Source: Solimonas sp. | Lineage (GTDB): Bacteria; Pseudomonadota; Gammaproteobacteria; Nevskiales; Nevskiaceae | DNA: 52,814 bases | Assembly (NCBI GenBank): GCA_030149365.1 | Contig: JASBRP010000052.1 | Coordinates: forward strand, 1 to 52,814 | Direction: 5' to 3' | Shown here: positions 44,097-52,650 of the stretch, one piece after another | Layout: each line of letters starts with the position of its first letter | Numbering within the stretch: position 1 is the stretch's first letter | Position numbers and translations under genes: made by a program | The notes under the pieces: generated by a model | The model's database searches: none | What the model was told of the DNA's origin: nothing | What the model saw: only the letters and a program-made list of their open reading frames with translations

Positions 44097-45776
44097 ATGT
44101 TTTCGTCTTTCCGCCTTTCGATGACCTGGGTGCACACCTGGTTCGGCCTGGTGCTGGGCTATGTGCTGATGGCCTGCTTCTTCTTCGGCTCGCTGTCGGT
44201 GTTCGATCGCGAGATCGACCGCTGGGCGATCCCGGAGACGCGCTACGAGCCGCAGCCAATGCCGTCCTTCGACAAGCTGCTGCTGCCGATCTTCAAGGCC
44301 ATCGAGCCGCGGCAGGAGAGCTATGACGAGGCGCAGAAGGAAGTGCATGGGCCGCTGCCGCCGCGCGAGAAGATGGTGGCGGGGGAGTTCGGTGCCTACA
44401 CCACGCACCGCGATCCGGTGCTCAGCATGTTCTCGTCGTTCGACGTGCCTAACAAGCCGAAGAATCCCAACGTGGATCACGTGCACGTGTTCGGCGGCGT
44501 CACCATCGATCCGCGTGACGGCACGGCGATCTCCGACGACAAGCTGAAGATCGGCAGCCGCTTCTTCTATCCGCTGCACTACAGCCTGCACCTGCACTGG
44601 CTGGACCTGGGCTACTGGATCGTGGGCTTTGCCGCGCTGATCATGCTGGTGGCGCTGGTCACCGGCGTGGTCATGCACCGCAAGATCTTCCGCGAGTTTT
44701 TTACCTTCCGGCCGAAGAAGCAGACCCAGCGCAGCGTGCTGGACCTGCACAATCTCACCGGCGTGGTGGCGCTGCCGTTCCACTTCTTCTTCGCGTTCAC
44801 GGGGCTGGTGATCTTTGCCGGTATCTACCTGCCGGTGACGGGGCCGATGTTCAAGGCCCAGGCCGAGGCGCACGAGAAGATCGAGGAGGAGCGGACCGGC
44901 CTGCCGCACGATCCGGCCGGCGTGGCGGCACCGCTGGCTTCGGTGGATGCGATGGTGGTGGAGGCGCGGCGCCGCTGGGCCGAGCGTGACATGGCGGGCG
45001 AGGTCGGCTTCCTGGGCGTGACGCACTACGGCGACGCCAATGGCTATGTCAGCGTCTACCGCGCCGGTACCGATCGCGTGACGCTGACCGGGCAGGGTAT
45101 CCACTTCCGTGCCAGCACCGGCGAGGTGATCCTGGAGGATCCTCAGCCCTCGACCGTCGCCGGCATCGACGACTGGCTGACCGGCCTGCACCTGCAGCAC
45201 TTCCGCCACTGGCTGCTGCGCTGGTTCTACGTGCTCGGCGGCCTGGCCGGCTGCGTGTGCATTGCCACCGGCTTCATCTTCTTCGTGGAGAAGCGCAAGC
45301 GCCAGCATGCCCGCAGCGGCAGTGCGGGTGTGCGTGTGGTGGATGCCCTGGCGGTGGCGGCGGTCACCGGCATGCTGGTGGCCACGGTGACGATGCTGGT
45401 GGCCAATCGCCTGCTGCCGCCCGAGTTGCCGGCACGCGGCGACTGGGAGGAGCGCATCTTCTGGCTGGCCTGGCTGCTGGCATTGCTGCATGCCGGATGG
45501 CGCAGTGCACCGATGGCGCGGGCGCAGCGCTCGCCGGCCTGGCGCGCGCAGTGCCTCGCGCTGGCGGTGTTGTGCGTTGCCGCGCCGCTGCTCAACTGGA
45601 TCACCACCGGCGACCATCTGTTCAAGACGCTATCCAAGGGCTACTGGCCGGTGGCCGGCCTCGACCTGGTGCTGTTGCTGAGCGCGGGCATCGCGGTCCT
45701 GGTGGCGCGGCGCCTGCGGCACGGCGAGGCCGCGGAAGGTGTGGAACAGGAAAACCCGGAGGCTTCCCATGCGTGA
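44097..45776 (+). CDS. PepSY-associated iron-uptake membrane protein
   Basis: A 559-residue membrane protein. It starts FRLSMTWVHTWFGLVLGYVL (first helix, with a histidine), then a periplasmic PepSY-rich region. Further helices lie at about 178-200, 230-255 and 370-395, and there are more C-terminal helices. Conserved histidines in LHYSLHLHWLDLG, VLDLHNLTGVV and TGLHLQHFRHWLL could bind heme, as in ferric-siderophore reductases. It is 10 nt after the DUF3649 gene and overlaps DUF3325 by 8 nt. Iron reduction after TonB-dependent import is inferred from these neighbours; no receptor is adjacent. Confidence 0.82.
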   Translation: MFSSFRLSMTWVHTWFGLVLGYVLMACFFFGSLSVFDREIDRWAIPETRYEPQPMPSFDKLLLPIFKAIEPRQESYDEAQKEVHGPLPPREKMVAGEFGAYTTHRDPVLSMFSSFDVPNKPKNPNVDHVHVFGGVTIDPRDGTAISDDKLKIGSRFFYPLHYSLHLHWLDLGYWIVGFAALIMLVALVTGVVMHRKIFREFFTFRPKKQTQRSVLDLHNLTGVVALPFHFFFAFTGLVIFAGIYLPVTGPMFKAQAEAHEKIEEERTGLPHDPAGVAAPLASVDAMVVEARRRWAERDMAGEVGFLGVTHYGDANGYVSVYRAGTDRVTLTGQGIHFRASTGEVILEDPQPSTVAGIDDWLTGLHLQHFRHWLLRWFYVLGGLAGCVCIATGFIFFVEKRKRQHARSGSAGVRVVDALAVAAVTGMLVATVTMLVANRLLPPELPARGDWEERIFWLAWLLALLHAGWRSAPMARAQRSPAWRAQCLALAVLCVAAPLLNWITTGDHLFKTLSKGYWPVAGLDLVLLLSAGIAVLVARRLRHGEAAEGVEQENPEASHA

Positions 45777-46098
45777 TGTGCTGATGCTCGCGGCCGCCCT
45801 GGTCAGCAGCGCCGGCGGCATGGCCTGGCTGGCGCTGGCGATGAAGGGGCACTGGCAGCAGGTTTGCGGCGGAGCGGGCCCCTCGCGTGCCGCGGTCCTG
45901 GCATTGCGGACGCTGGGTGCGCTGGCGCTGACTGCTTCGCTGTGGCTGTGCCTGGCCGTGGACCATCCCTCGATGGCCGTGCTGGTCTGGGTGATGTCAC
46001 TGGCCGCAGCCGCTTTGGCGGTGGCCTTCACGCTGACCTGGCGGCCGCGCTGGCTGCGCTGGTGGGCGCTGCCCTGGAGCGCGGCCGCCGCCGGTTGA
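45769..46098 (+). CDS. DUF3325-type small membrane protein
   Basis: A 109-residue inner-membrane protein with three helices. The ATG at 45769 lies within the end of the PepSY gene, with CGGAGG 6 nt upstream. It begins MRDVLMLAAALVSSAGGMAW and ends in a Trp/Arg-rich helix (TWRPRWLRWWALPWS). DUF3325 proteins go with DUF3649 and PepSY partners in iron-uptake operons; the biochemical role is not established. It closes the three-gene plus-strand unit and is convergent with ybaN. Confidence 0.72.
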   Translation: MRDVLMLAAALVSSAGGMAWLALAMKGHWQQVCGGAGPSRAAVLALRTLGALALTASLWLCLAVDHPSMAVLVWVMSLAAAALAVAFTLTWRPRWLRWWALPWSAAAAG

Positions 46099-46121
46099 GT
46101 GGCCGCCGGGTGCTGGCTGCG

Positions 46122-46538
46122 TCAGGAATCCTGGCGCGGCGGCTCCGGACGGTGCCACAGCCAGGCCAGCACCAGCCCCATCACGGCGGTGATGGTTTCG
46201 GCCAGCCAGGGCTTCTTGGTAGTGAGGAACAGCATCAGGGCACAGAACGCCATCATCACGGTGGCGCTCCACTTGGCACGGCGGCTGACGCTACGCGTCT
46301 CGCGCCAGTTCTTCAGCATGGGGCCGAACAGGCGGTGCGATTCCAGCCAGGCGGAGAAGCGCGGTGAACTGCGCGCAGCGGCCCAGCCGGCCATCAGGAT
46401 GAAGACCGTGGTGGGCAGGCCGGGCACGAAGATGCCGATGACGCCCAGGGCCACGCAGAGCCCGGCGAAGAACATCAGCAGGTACCGCAGCGGCGCCGCC
46501 AGCGGACGCCGCGGCGTGGAGTTGCCGGGGTCGGTCAT
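46122..46538 (-). CDS. ybaN: YbaN family (DUF454) membrane protein
   Basis: A 138-residue protein with RYLLMFFAGLCVALGVIGIF then VPGLPTTVFILMAGWAAARS, the DUF454 core, and a final pair of helices (ATVMMAFCALMLFLTT, AVMGLVLAWLW). The function of YbaN is unknown. Its start codon overlaps the stop of the heme oxygenase gene (ATGA), so they are coupled and both should be under the Fur box upstream. Linkage of DUF454 to heme oxygenase hints at a heme or iron role (inference). Confidence 0.85.
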   Translation of the reverse strand: MTDPGNSTPRRPLAAPLRYLLMFFAGLCVALGVIGIFVPGLPTTVFILMAGWAAARSSPRFSAWLESHRLFGPMLKNWRETRSVSRRAKWSATVMMAFCALMLFLTTKKPWLAETITAVMGLVLAWLWHRPEPPRQDS

Positions 46539-47137
46539 GCCGGCAGGGCGCAGACTTCCCGCAGCAGGGTGTCGAAGCGGCGGAAGGCGGCGCGGGCGGC
46601 TTCGCGCAGGCGCGCTTCTTCGCTCTCGTCGAGTTCGAGCCGATCCAGGGCCTCGGTGAACTGCCTCCAGTGGCGGGCGCGGCCTTCCGGGGCGGCGGCC
46701 AGGTGCCGTGCGCCGAAGCTTTCACCCAGGCCCAGGGTCTGGGCCTTCTTGAACAGCACGGCGGCGCCCAGCGTGGAACCTTCGGAAACGAACAGCCAGC
46801 CCAGCGCGGAGGCAAGGTCGCGGGTGTCATGGGCCGGCGCTTCCTGCGCGGGCACGGAGGCACCCAGGTCGGCGAGGTCGGCTTCGGTGGCGGCGAGGCG
46901 GCCACGATTGGCCAGGTCCGGCAGCCAGTCCTGCAGCCCGGCGATGCGGTACAGCGGCTCGATCTCGCGCTGGAAGCGGTGCTGCACCAGCACCCAGCGG
47001 GTGAAGTGCTCGCGGCTGGTGAAGGGCGCGGCGGCGGCGACGACGCCGTGCAGGGCTTCGTGCAGGTCGTCGGTGGCGGCGCTCAAGCTGGCGCTGCGAG
47101 GCTTGACGCTGGGGGCGGAAAGCGTGGGGGTGTCCAT
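46535..47137 (-). CDS. hemO: Heme oxygenase, HemO/PigA-like
   Basis: It opens heme to biliverdin and releases iron. The 200 residues give LHEALHGVVAAAAPFTSREH with the probable proximal histidine H26 or H30, and DLASALGWLFVSEGSTLGAA for the distal helix with the family's GSxLG-like turn. Most of the length matches bacterial biliverdin-producing heme oxygenases. A bacteriophytochrome partner is absent, so an iron-acquisition role is more likely. A Fur box lies 29 nt upstream. It is the paralog of the pseudogene at 43365-43655. Confidence 0.87.
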   Translation of the reverse strand: MDTPTLSAPSVKPRSASLSAATDDLHEALHGVVAAAAPFTSREHFTRWVLVQHRFQREIEPLYRIAGLQDWLPDLANRGRLAATEADLADLGASVPAQEAPAHDTRDLASALGWLFVSEGSTLGAAVLFKKAQTLGLGESFGARHLAAAPEGRARHWRQFTEALDRLELDESEEARLREAARAAFRRFDTLLREVCALPA

Positions 47138-47165
47138 GGGCTGATTCTAGGGCACAGGCTGTAAT

Positions 47166-47180
47166 TGTTATTGATTCTCA
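47166..47180 (-). promoter_or_regulatory. Fur box upstream of hemO-ybaN
   Basis: Read on the minus strand, TGAGAATCAATAACA matches the 7-1-7 Fur consensus (TGATAAT-n-ATTATCA) at 12 of 14 positions. A TATAAT hexamer on the same strand (47181-47186) lies directly upstream, so bound Fur would block the -10/+1 region. Confidence 0.72.
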
Positions 47181-47291
47181 ATTATAGACGCGACACTTCC
47201 GGGCGACCACCGGTGTTTTTTCGTTGCGTGCCACGGGTTTTCCTCGTGAATACGCTCTAAACTCCGCCGCTCGATTTTTCAGGGACGTGCC

Positions 47292-48311
47292 ATGACAAGG
47301 AAGTTCGATATCGCGGTGGTGGGGGTCAGCGGCCTGGTCGGCGCGGCGATGCTCGAACTGCTGCATGAGCGCGAGTTTCCCCTGGGCAAGGTGTTTCCGC
47401 TGGATGTCAGCGAGGCGGCCGGCGGCACGGCCAGCTTCGGCCGCCGCGAGCTGCCGGTGGGCGACGTGGCGCGCTTCGATTTCTCACAGGTGCAGCTGGC
47501 GCTGTTCTCTGCCGGTGCCGCCGTGGCGGCCGAATATGCGCCGAAGGCCGCGGTCGAGGGCTGCGTGGTGATCGACAACAGCACGGCGTTCCGGCTCGAT
47601 CCGGAGGTGCCGCTGGTGGTGCCGGAGGTCAACCCGCAGGACCTGGCGAAGCACGACGTGCGGGGGATCGTCGCCAACCCGACCTGCACGGTGACGTTGC
47701 TGGCGCTGGCGCTCAAGCCGCTGCTGGATGCCGCCGGCATCGAACGGGTCAATGTGGCGACCTACCAGGCGGTGTCGGGCAGCGGTATCAAGGCGGTGGA
47801 GGAGCTGGGCCGGCAGACCGCCGACCTGCTGAGCTTCCGCGAGATCAAGCCGGAGGCCTACGGCCGGCAGATCGCTTTCAACGTGCTGCCGCGGATCGAC
47901 GAAGTGGAGGAGGGCGGGCATACCGCCGAGGAGCTGCGCCTGGTGCGCGAGACCGCCCGCCTGCTGGGGGAGTCGGTCCGGGTCAATGCCACGGCGGTGC
48001 GGGTGCCGGTGTTCTATGGCCACAGCGCCGCGGTCCACCTCGAGACCCGGGAGCCCCTGAGCCTGGAGCGGGCCCGCGAATTGCTGGAACAGGCTCCGGG
48101 CCTGGAATTGCTGGACGAGCGCACGGCTGACGGCTTTCCCACCCCCGTGACGGAGGCCAGCGGGCAGGATGCAGTGTTTGTCGGACGCCTGCGTTCGGAC
48201 CCGACGCATCCCCGGGGATTGAACCTGTGGCTGACCGGCGACAATATCCGCAAAGGGGCCGCGCTCAATGCCGTGCAGATCGCCGAGCTGTTGAGTCGTG
48301 ACTATTTATAA
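47292..48311 (+). CDS. usg: Aspartate-semialdehyde dehydrogenase-like protein (USG-1 type)
   Basis: A 339-residue homolog of ASADH in the place of Pseudomonas/E. coli usg, just before fimV/truA. It has the NADP motif IAVVGVSGLVGAAMLELLHE and the YGHSAAVHLET histidine region. The active-site cysteine is kept (C132), but its context is ANPTCTVTLLALAL rather than the usual PNCST. The start is ATG 47292, with AGGGA 7 nt upstream. A true Asd lies at 42186-43298, so this may have lost catalysis or changed substrate. Symbol given by synteny. Confidence 0.85.
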   Translation: MTRKFDIAVVGVSGLVGAAMLELLHEREFPLGKVFPLDVSEAAGGTASFGRRELPVGDVARFDFSQVQLALFSAGAAVAAEYAPKAAVEGCVVIDNSTAFRLDPEVPLVVPEVNPQDLAKHDVRGIVANPTCTVTLLALALKPLLDAAGIERVNVATYQAVSGSGIKAVEELGRQTADLLSFREIKPEAYGRQIAFNVLPRIDEVEEGGHTAEELRLVRETARLLGESVRVNATAVRVPVFYGHSAAVHLETREPLSLERARELLEQAPGLELLDERTADGFPTPVTEASGQDAVFVGRLRSDPTHPRGLNLWLTGDNIRKGAALNAVQIAELLSRDYL

Positions 48312-48363
48312 AAGGTCGTGTATAAAAGGGCTTACATGCGCAAGTTCACCCTTGCTGTGAACT
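48307..48363 (+). promoter_or_regulatory. fimV upstream region with direct and inverted repeats
   Basis: TATAAAAGG occurs at 48307-48315 and 48321-48329. The first copy overlaps the usg stop codon and either could supply a -10 box. Further on, AGTTCAC (48343-48349) and GTGAACT (48357-48363) form a 7-bp inverted repeat about 40 nt before the fimV start. Confidence 0.4.
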
Positions 48364-48402
48364 CAAGGCAGCCCCGGTTGGGGGACGGCTTCCGGAGAGA
48401 AT

Positions 48403-51138
48403 ATGTTGCGTAAACTGGCACTGCTTGCAGCACTGGGCCCCGTGTTGTGGCTCTCCACGGCCACGGCCATCGGGCTGGGCGAAATCGAGGTCAAATCCGG
48501 CCTCAACCAGCGTTTTGCCGCCTCTATCCCGCTCACCTCGACCTCGCCGGAGGAAGCCGAAGGCGTGCAGGTGAGCTTGGCCAGCGTGGCCGAGTTCCAG
48601 CGTGCCGGCCTGGATCGCAGCGACTATCTCAGCAGCCTCCGCTTCACCGTCGCCAGCGATGGCGGCCAGCCCCGTATCGAAGTGCGCAGCGCCCAGATCG
48701 CGCGCGAGCCGTTCGTCAATTTCCTGGTGGAGGTGAAGTCCCGCGGCGGTCGCCTGCTGCGTGAGTACACCATCCTGCTTGATCCGCCGTCGATGCAGCA
48801 GCCTGTCGCGCCGGTGGTGCAGCAGCCCGCGCCGGTGGCCCAGGCTCCGCGTGCGCCGGCCCCGGTCGCCGCCACGCCGCAGCGTCCGTCTTCCGAATTC
48901 TTCGAAACCTCCGAGGAGTCGGTGCGTCGCCCGGCCCCGGTGGCGGAGCCCGCTCCCAAGCCGGCCGCGCCGGTGGTGGCTGCGCCTGCTCCTGCGCCGG
49001 CGGCTCCTGCCGCGCCGCTGAGCACGGACTCTGGCGAGGGCTACGGCCCGGTCCAGGCCAAGGAAACCTTCTGGAGCATCGCCACCAAGCTGCGTCCGGA
49101 TCCGTCGCTGACGATGGACCAGGTGCTGCTGGCACTCTATGAAGCCAATCGCGGTGCCTTCGACGGTGGCATCAACAACCTGCGCGTCGGTGCCCGGCTG
49201 ACGGTGCCCTCGGCGGCGGATATGGCCGCGGTCCCGGCGGCAACGGCCAAGACCCGCGTGACGGCGCTGCGCAGCGGCGCCAGCGCCAAGCCCAAGACAC
49301 GGCCGGTGGACGCCGCGGCTGAACCGCCGATCAAGGCGCCGAAGCCTGCCATCGTGTCCGAAGCGCCGGCAGTGCCGGCGTCTCCGTCTCCGGCGAAGCC
49401 TGCTCCGGCCGCCAAGCCGCTGCCCGCGCCCAAGCCCTTGCCGGCCCCGGCGCCCGCTCCGGAGCCGAAACCCGTTGCCAAGCCCGAGCCCAAGGCCGCG
49501 CCGGCCCCGGTTCCCGTTCCGGTCCCGGCTCCGACTCCTTCGCCGGCTCCGGCTCCGGCCCCCGCGGCTGCACCAGCTCCGGCTCCCGCCGTCCCCGAAG
49601 AGCCCGCCGCTCCGGTGGCCAGCGAGGCGCCGGTCGAGGCCCCGATGGCCGAAGCGCCCGCGGCAGAGGCGCCGGTGGTGGAGGCTGTCGAGCCTGTGCC
49701 CGTGGAGGCCGAGAAGCCCAAGCCGGTGCCGGTGCCCGAGGAAGAGAGTGGCCTGATCGAGTTGCTGATCCCGCTGCTGGGGCTGTTGCTGGTCGTGGGT
49801 GGCGTTGGCTACCTGGTCAGCAACGTGCTGAAGAAGCGCCGCGCGCAGCAGGCGTCGGACCTGCCGGTGGTGCCTCCCGCGATGCCGGCCATGCCGGCGG
49901 CCTCGCCGATCCTGTCCCGCAGCACGCTGGGCACCATCCCGCCGCCGGGCGTGCGGCTGCCGCCGAAGTCTCCCGAAGCCGCGCAGCGCGAGCTGGAGAA
50001 CCTGGACGATACGCTGACCGGCGAGGAAACCGCCGATTTCAACACCAAGCAGCTGCGGACCCAGCAGGTTCCGGCGCAGGCGCAGTCCACGCAGATCATC
50101 CCGCCGGCTCCGTCGCTGGACGATACGGCGATGCTGCCGACCTTCGATTCCACGCAGGCCTTCGGAGCCGAGGACCTGGCGTTCGCCCGCAAGGCCGTGG
50201 AGACGGGCAATATCGATTTCGACGTCACCGGCCAGTTCGCGGCGGAGACGGTGCAGATCAATCTCGACGCCAACGATCCGATGGCGGAGGCCGATTTCCA
50301 CCTGGCCTATGGCCTCTACGACGAGGCGATCCTGCTGCTGCGCCAGGCTTCGGGCCGCGATCCGTCGCGCACCGAACTGAAGGTGAAGCTGGCCGAGACG
50401 TATTTCGCCGCGGGCCGCCCGGTGGAGTTCCAGGAAACCGCCGAGAGCCTGAAGGGCAAGGTCGACGACGCGGCCTGGCAGAAGATCGCGATCATGGGCC
50501 AGCAGCTGTGCCCGGACGTGCAGATGTTCAAGGGCGGCGACGTCACGGCCGTGGATACCGACTTCGACCTCGGCTTCGATGAACCGTCCGCGCCTTCTTT
50601 CCAGAGCATGCCGGAACCGAGCGCGGCGGAAGCGCCTCCGGTCCAGGCGGGCAATGGCCTGGACTTCCGGCTGGAAGAGCTCGAGCTGCCGCCGATGGAG
50701 ACGGCCTCCCGCTCCAGGGAGCCGACGCTCAAGAACGACGATGCGCTGGAATTCGACCTGGGTGACTTCGACCTGGGTGCCGGGGCCAAGCCGGCCCCGG
50801 CCGCCGCCGCTCCGGCGTCGCGCGTGGATGACACCAACGCGCTCGAGTTCGACCTGTCCGGCTTCGATTCACCGGCTTCCTCGACGATGACAGAGCCGGC
50901 GATGGCCGAGATCCGCGTCGACGAGATCCAGCTGGACGATTTCGACATCGGCGACCTGGGCGGCGACAGCGACAGCATTTCCGCCGGCGACGAGGCCAGC
51001 ACCAAGCTGGACCTGGCGCGGGCCTACGTGGACATGGGCGACAACGAGATGGCGCGCAACCTGCTCAACGAGGTGCTGCAGCAGGGCAGCGATGTGCAGA
51101 AGACCGAGGCTCAGGCCTTGTTGTCGCGGCTTGCCTGA
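48403..51138 (+). CDS. fimV: FimV-like polar hub/peptidoglycan-binding protein
   Basis: FimV organises the cell pole for type IV pili and twitching. The 911 residues begin with a signal peptide (LRKLALLAALGPVLWLSTAT) and the FimV-type N-terminal domain (IGLGEIEVKSGLNQRFAASI). A LysM-like domain follows at about 213-273, with FWSIATKLRPDPSLTMDQVL. A long Pro/Ala-rich stretch leads to one membrane helix (about 450-475, LIPLLGLLLVVGGVGYLVSN). The cytoplasmic part is acidic and ends in the conserved C-terminal TPR (KLDLARAYVDMGDNEMARNL). The usg-fimV-truA order is a gammaproteobacterial hallmark. Confidence 0.93.
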   Translation: MLRKLALLAALGPVLWLSTATAIGLGEIEVKSGLNQRFAASIPLTSTSPEEAEGVQVSLASVAEFQRAGLDRSDYLSSLRFTVASDGGQPRIEVRSAQIAREPFVNFLVEVKSRGGRLLREYTILLDPPSMQQPVAPVVQQPAPVAQAPRAPAPVAATPQRPSSEFFETSEESVRRPAPVAEPAPKPAAPVVAAPAPAPAAPAAPLSTDSGEGYGPVQAKETFWSIATKLRPDPSLTMDQVLLALYEANRGAFDGGINNLRVGARLTVPSAADMAAVPAATAKTRVTALRSGASAKPKTRPVDAAAEPPIKAPKPAIVSEAPAVPASPSPAKPAPAAKPLPAPKPLPAPAPAPEPKPVAKPEPKAAPAPVPVPVPAPTPSPAPAPAPAAAPAPAPAVPEEPAAPVASEAPVEAPMAEAPAAEAPVVEAVEPVPVEAEKPKPVPVPEEESGLIELLIPLLGLLLVVGGVGYLVSNVLKKRRAQQASDLPVVPPAMPAMPAASPILSRSTLGTIPPPGVRLPPKSPEAAQRELENLDDTLTGEETADFNTKQLRTQQVPAQAQSTQIIPPAPSLDDTAMLPTFDSTQAFGAEDLAFARKAVETGNIDFDVTGQFAAETVQINLDANDPMAEADFHLAYGLYDEAILLLRQASGRDPSRTELKVKLAETYFAAGRPVEFQETAESLKGKVDDAAWQKIAIMGQQLCPDVQMFKGGDVTAVDTDFDLGFDEPSAPSFQSMPEPSAAEAPPVQAGNGLDFRLEELELPPMETASRSREPTLKNDDALEFDLGDFDLGAGAKPAPAAAAPASRVDDTNALEFDLSGFDSPASSTMTEPAMAEIRVDEIQLDDFDIGDLGGDSDSISAGDEASTKLDLARAYVDMGDNEMARNLLNEVLQQGSDVQKTEAQALLSRLA

Positions 51139-51159
51139 TCGGGCCATGGGTTTCTTCCA

Positions 51160-51187
51160 GGCCGCCGCGAATCGCGGCGGCCTTTTT
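51160..51187 (+). terminator. Rho-independent terminator of fimV
   Basis: GGCCGCCGCG (51160-51169) and CGCGGCGGCC (51173-51182) form a perfect 10-bp stem with a 3-nt AAT loop, then TTTTT. Confidence 0.92.
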
Positions 51188-51222
51188 CTTTCAGCCGACA
51201 GTTCCCCGATGAGGTTTGAGGC

Positions 51223-52005
51223 ATGACTCGCTGGGCCGCTGGCGTGGAGTACGTGGGCAGCGGCTTCCGCGGCTGGCAGACCCACACGAACCTGCGCTGC
51301 GTGCAGAGCTCGCTGGAGGCGGCGCTGTCGAAGGTGGCGGATCATCCGGTGGCGGTGACGGCCGCGGGACGTACCGATGCCGGGGTGCACGGGCTGCAGC
51401 AGGTGGTGCACTTCGACTCCGACGCCCGCCGCAGCGACTACGCCTGGCTGCTGGGCACCAATACCAACCTGCCCGAGGATCTGTCGCTGCGCTGGGTGCA
51501 GCCGGTGCGCGAGGATTTCCACGCGCGCTTCTCGGCCAAGGCGCGGCACTACCGCTATGTATTCCACAACTGCCGGGCCCGCAGTGCGCTGCTGTACCGG
51601 CGCGTGTCCTGGTGGCCGCAGCGCCTGGATGCGGCGGCCATGCACCAGGCCGCGCAGGCGCTGCTGGGCGAACAGGATTTCTCGGCCTTCCGCGATTCGG
51701 AGTGCCAGTCGCCCACGGCGATGCGCTACATGCGCTACGTGAACGTGTTCCGGCGCGGTGATTTCGTGGTCATGGATGTCTGTGCCAACGCCTTCCTGCA
51801 CCACATGGTCCGCAACATCGCCGGCACCCTGGCCGAGGTGGGGCAGGGCAAGCGACCGGTCCCCTGGGTGGCGGAAGTGCTGGCCGGACGCGACCGCAAC
51901 AAGGCCGGAATGACGGGACCGGCGGAGGGCCTGTATTTCGTAGGACCCGAATATCCGGCAGAATTCGCCCTCCCCGAACGGCCGGAACCCTATTTTCCGG
52001 CCTGA
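51223..52005 (+). CDS. truA: tRNA pseudouridine(38-40) synthase
   Basis: It isomerises uridines 38-40 in the anticodon arm of tRNA. The 260 residues contain the catalytic aspartate D52 in TAAGRTDAGVHGLQQVVHF, FHARFSAKARHYRYVFHN and the AFLHHMVRNIAGTLAEVGQG signature. The N-terminus (AAGVEYVGSGFRGWQ) matches the family. ATG 51223 follows a GAGG element by 7-9 nt. trpF follows after 12 nt, as in many gammaproteobacteria. Confidence 0.96.
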   Translation: MTRWAAGVEYVGSGFRGWQTHTNLRCVQSSLEAALSKVADHPVAVTAAGRTDAGVHGLQQVVHFDSDARRSDYAWLLGTNTNLPEDLSLRWVQPVREDFHARFSAKARHYRYVFHNCRARSALLYRRVSWWPQRLDAAAMHQAAQALLGEQDFSAFRDSECQSPTAMRYMRYVNVFRRGDFVVMDVCANAFLHHMVRNIAGTLAEVGQGKRPVPWVAEVLAGRDRNKAGMTGPAEGLYFVGPEYPAEFALPERPEPYFPA

Positions 52006-52017
52006 GAACCCCAAGTT

Positions 52018-52650
52018 GTGAGCCGAACACGCATCAAGTTTTGCGGGATCACCCGAGAAAAGGACGCCCACGCGGCCATCTCGCTGGGCGTGGATGCCCT
52101 GGGTTTTGTCCTGGTGCCGGCCAGCCCGCGCCACATCACGGCCGAGAAGGCCGCGGCCATCCGGCGGCGGCTGCCGCCCTTCGTCAGCACCGTGGCGTTG
52201 CTCAAGGACGCCGACGCGGCCTTCGTGCAGGACGCGATCGACGTGCTGAAGCCCGACCTGCTGCAGTTCCATGGCGAGGAGCCGGCGGATTTCTGCGCCA
52301 GCTTCGGCCTGCCGTACCTGAAGGCGGTGGCCATGGGCGAGAAGCAGAGCCTGGCGGCCCTGGCGCGCCGCTACAAGGGCGCGGTAGGCCTGTTGCTGGA
52401 CGGCCACAGCAAGGGTGGCATGGGCGGGCGGGGCGAGACCTTCGACTGGAGCCGGGTAACGGCGGTGAAGACGCCGCTGGTGCTGGCCGGTGGCCTGAAT
52501 CCGGCCAATGTGGGTAGGGCGGTGCGCCAGTTGAGGCCTTATGGTGTGGACGTGTCGTCCGGCATCGAGGCCAAGCCGGGCGTCAAGGATCACGACAAGA
52601 TGCGCGCATTTGTCGAAGCGGTGCAGCGTGCGGACAAGCGAAAACAATGA
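52018..52650 (+). CDS. trpF: Phosphoribosylanthranilate isomerase
   Basis: The third step of tryptophan synthesis, a (beta/alpha)8 enzyme of 210 residues. The catalytic cysteine (C9) is in [13 protein letters not shown] and the catalytic aspartate is in [32 protein letters not shown] and [15 protein letters not shown] form the phosphate site. GTG at 52018 is the start; no strong Shine-Dalgarno is visible. Its stop overlaps the trpB start (ATGA). Confidence 0.96.
   Translation: MSRTRIKFCGITREKDAHAAISLGVDALGFVLVPASPRHITAEKAAAIRRRLPPFVSTVALLKDADAAFVQDAIDVLKPDLLQFHGEEPADFCASFGLPYLKAVAMGEKQSLAALARRYKGAVGLLLDGHSKGGMGGRGETFDWSRVTAVKTPLVLAGGLNPANVGRAVRQLRPYGVDVSSGIEAKPGVKDHDKMRAFVEAVQRADKRKQ

Noticed and set aside
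48840..49720. Tandem GCTCC/CCGGC-rich stretch in fimV as a possible repeat array
   Set aside because: It is the coding sequence of the Pro/Ala-rich linker of FimV and follows codon periodicity; no CRISPR-like spacing is present.
48346..50301. 651-codon open frame on the minus strand
   Set aside because: Antisense to fimV; the Gly/Arg/Ser-rich sequence mirrors the Pro/Ala linker codons of FimV.
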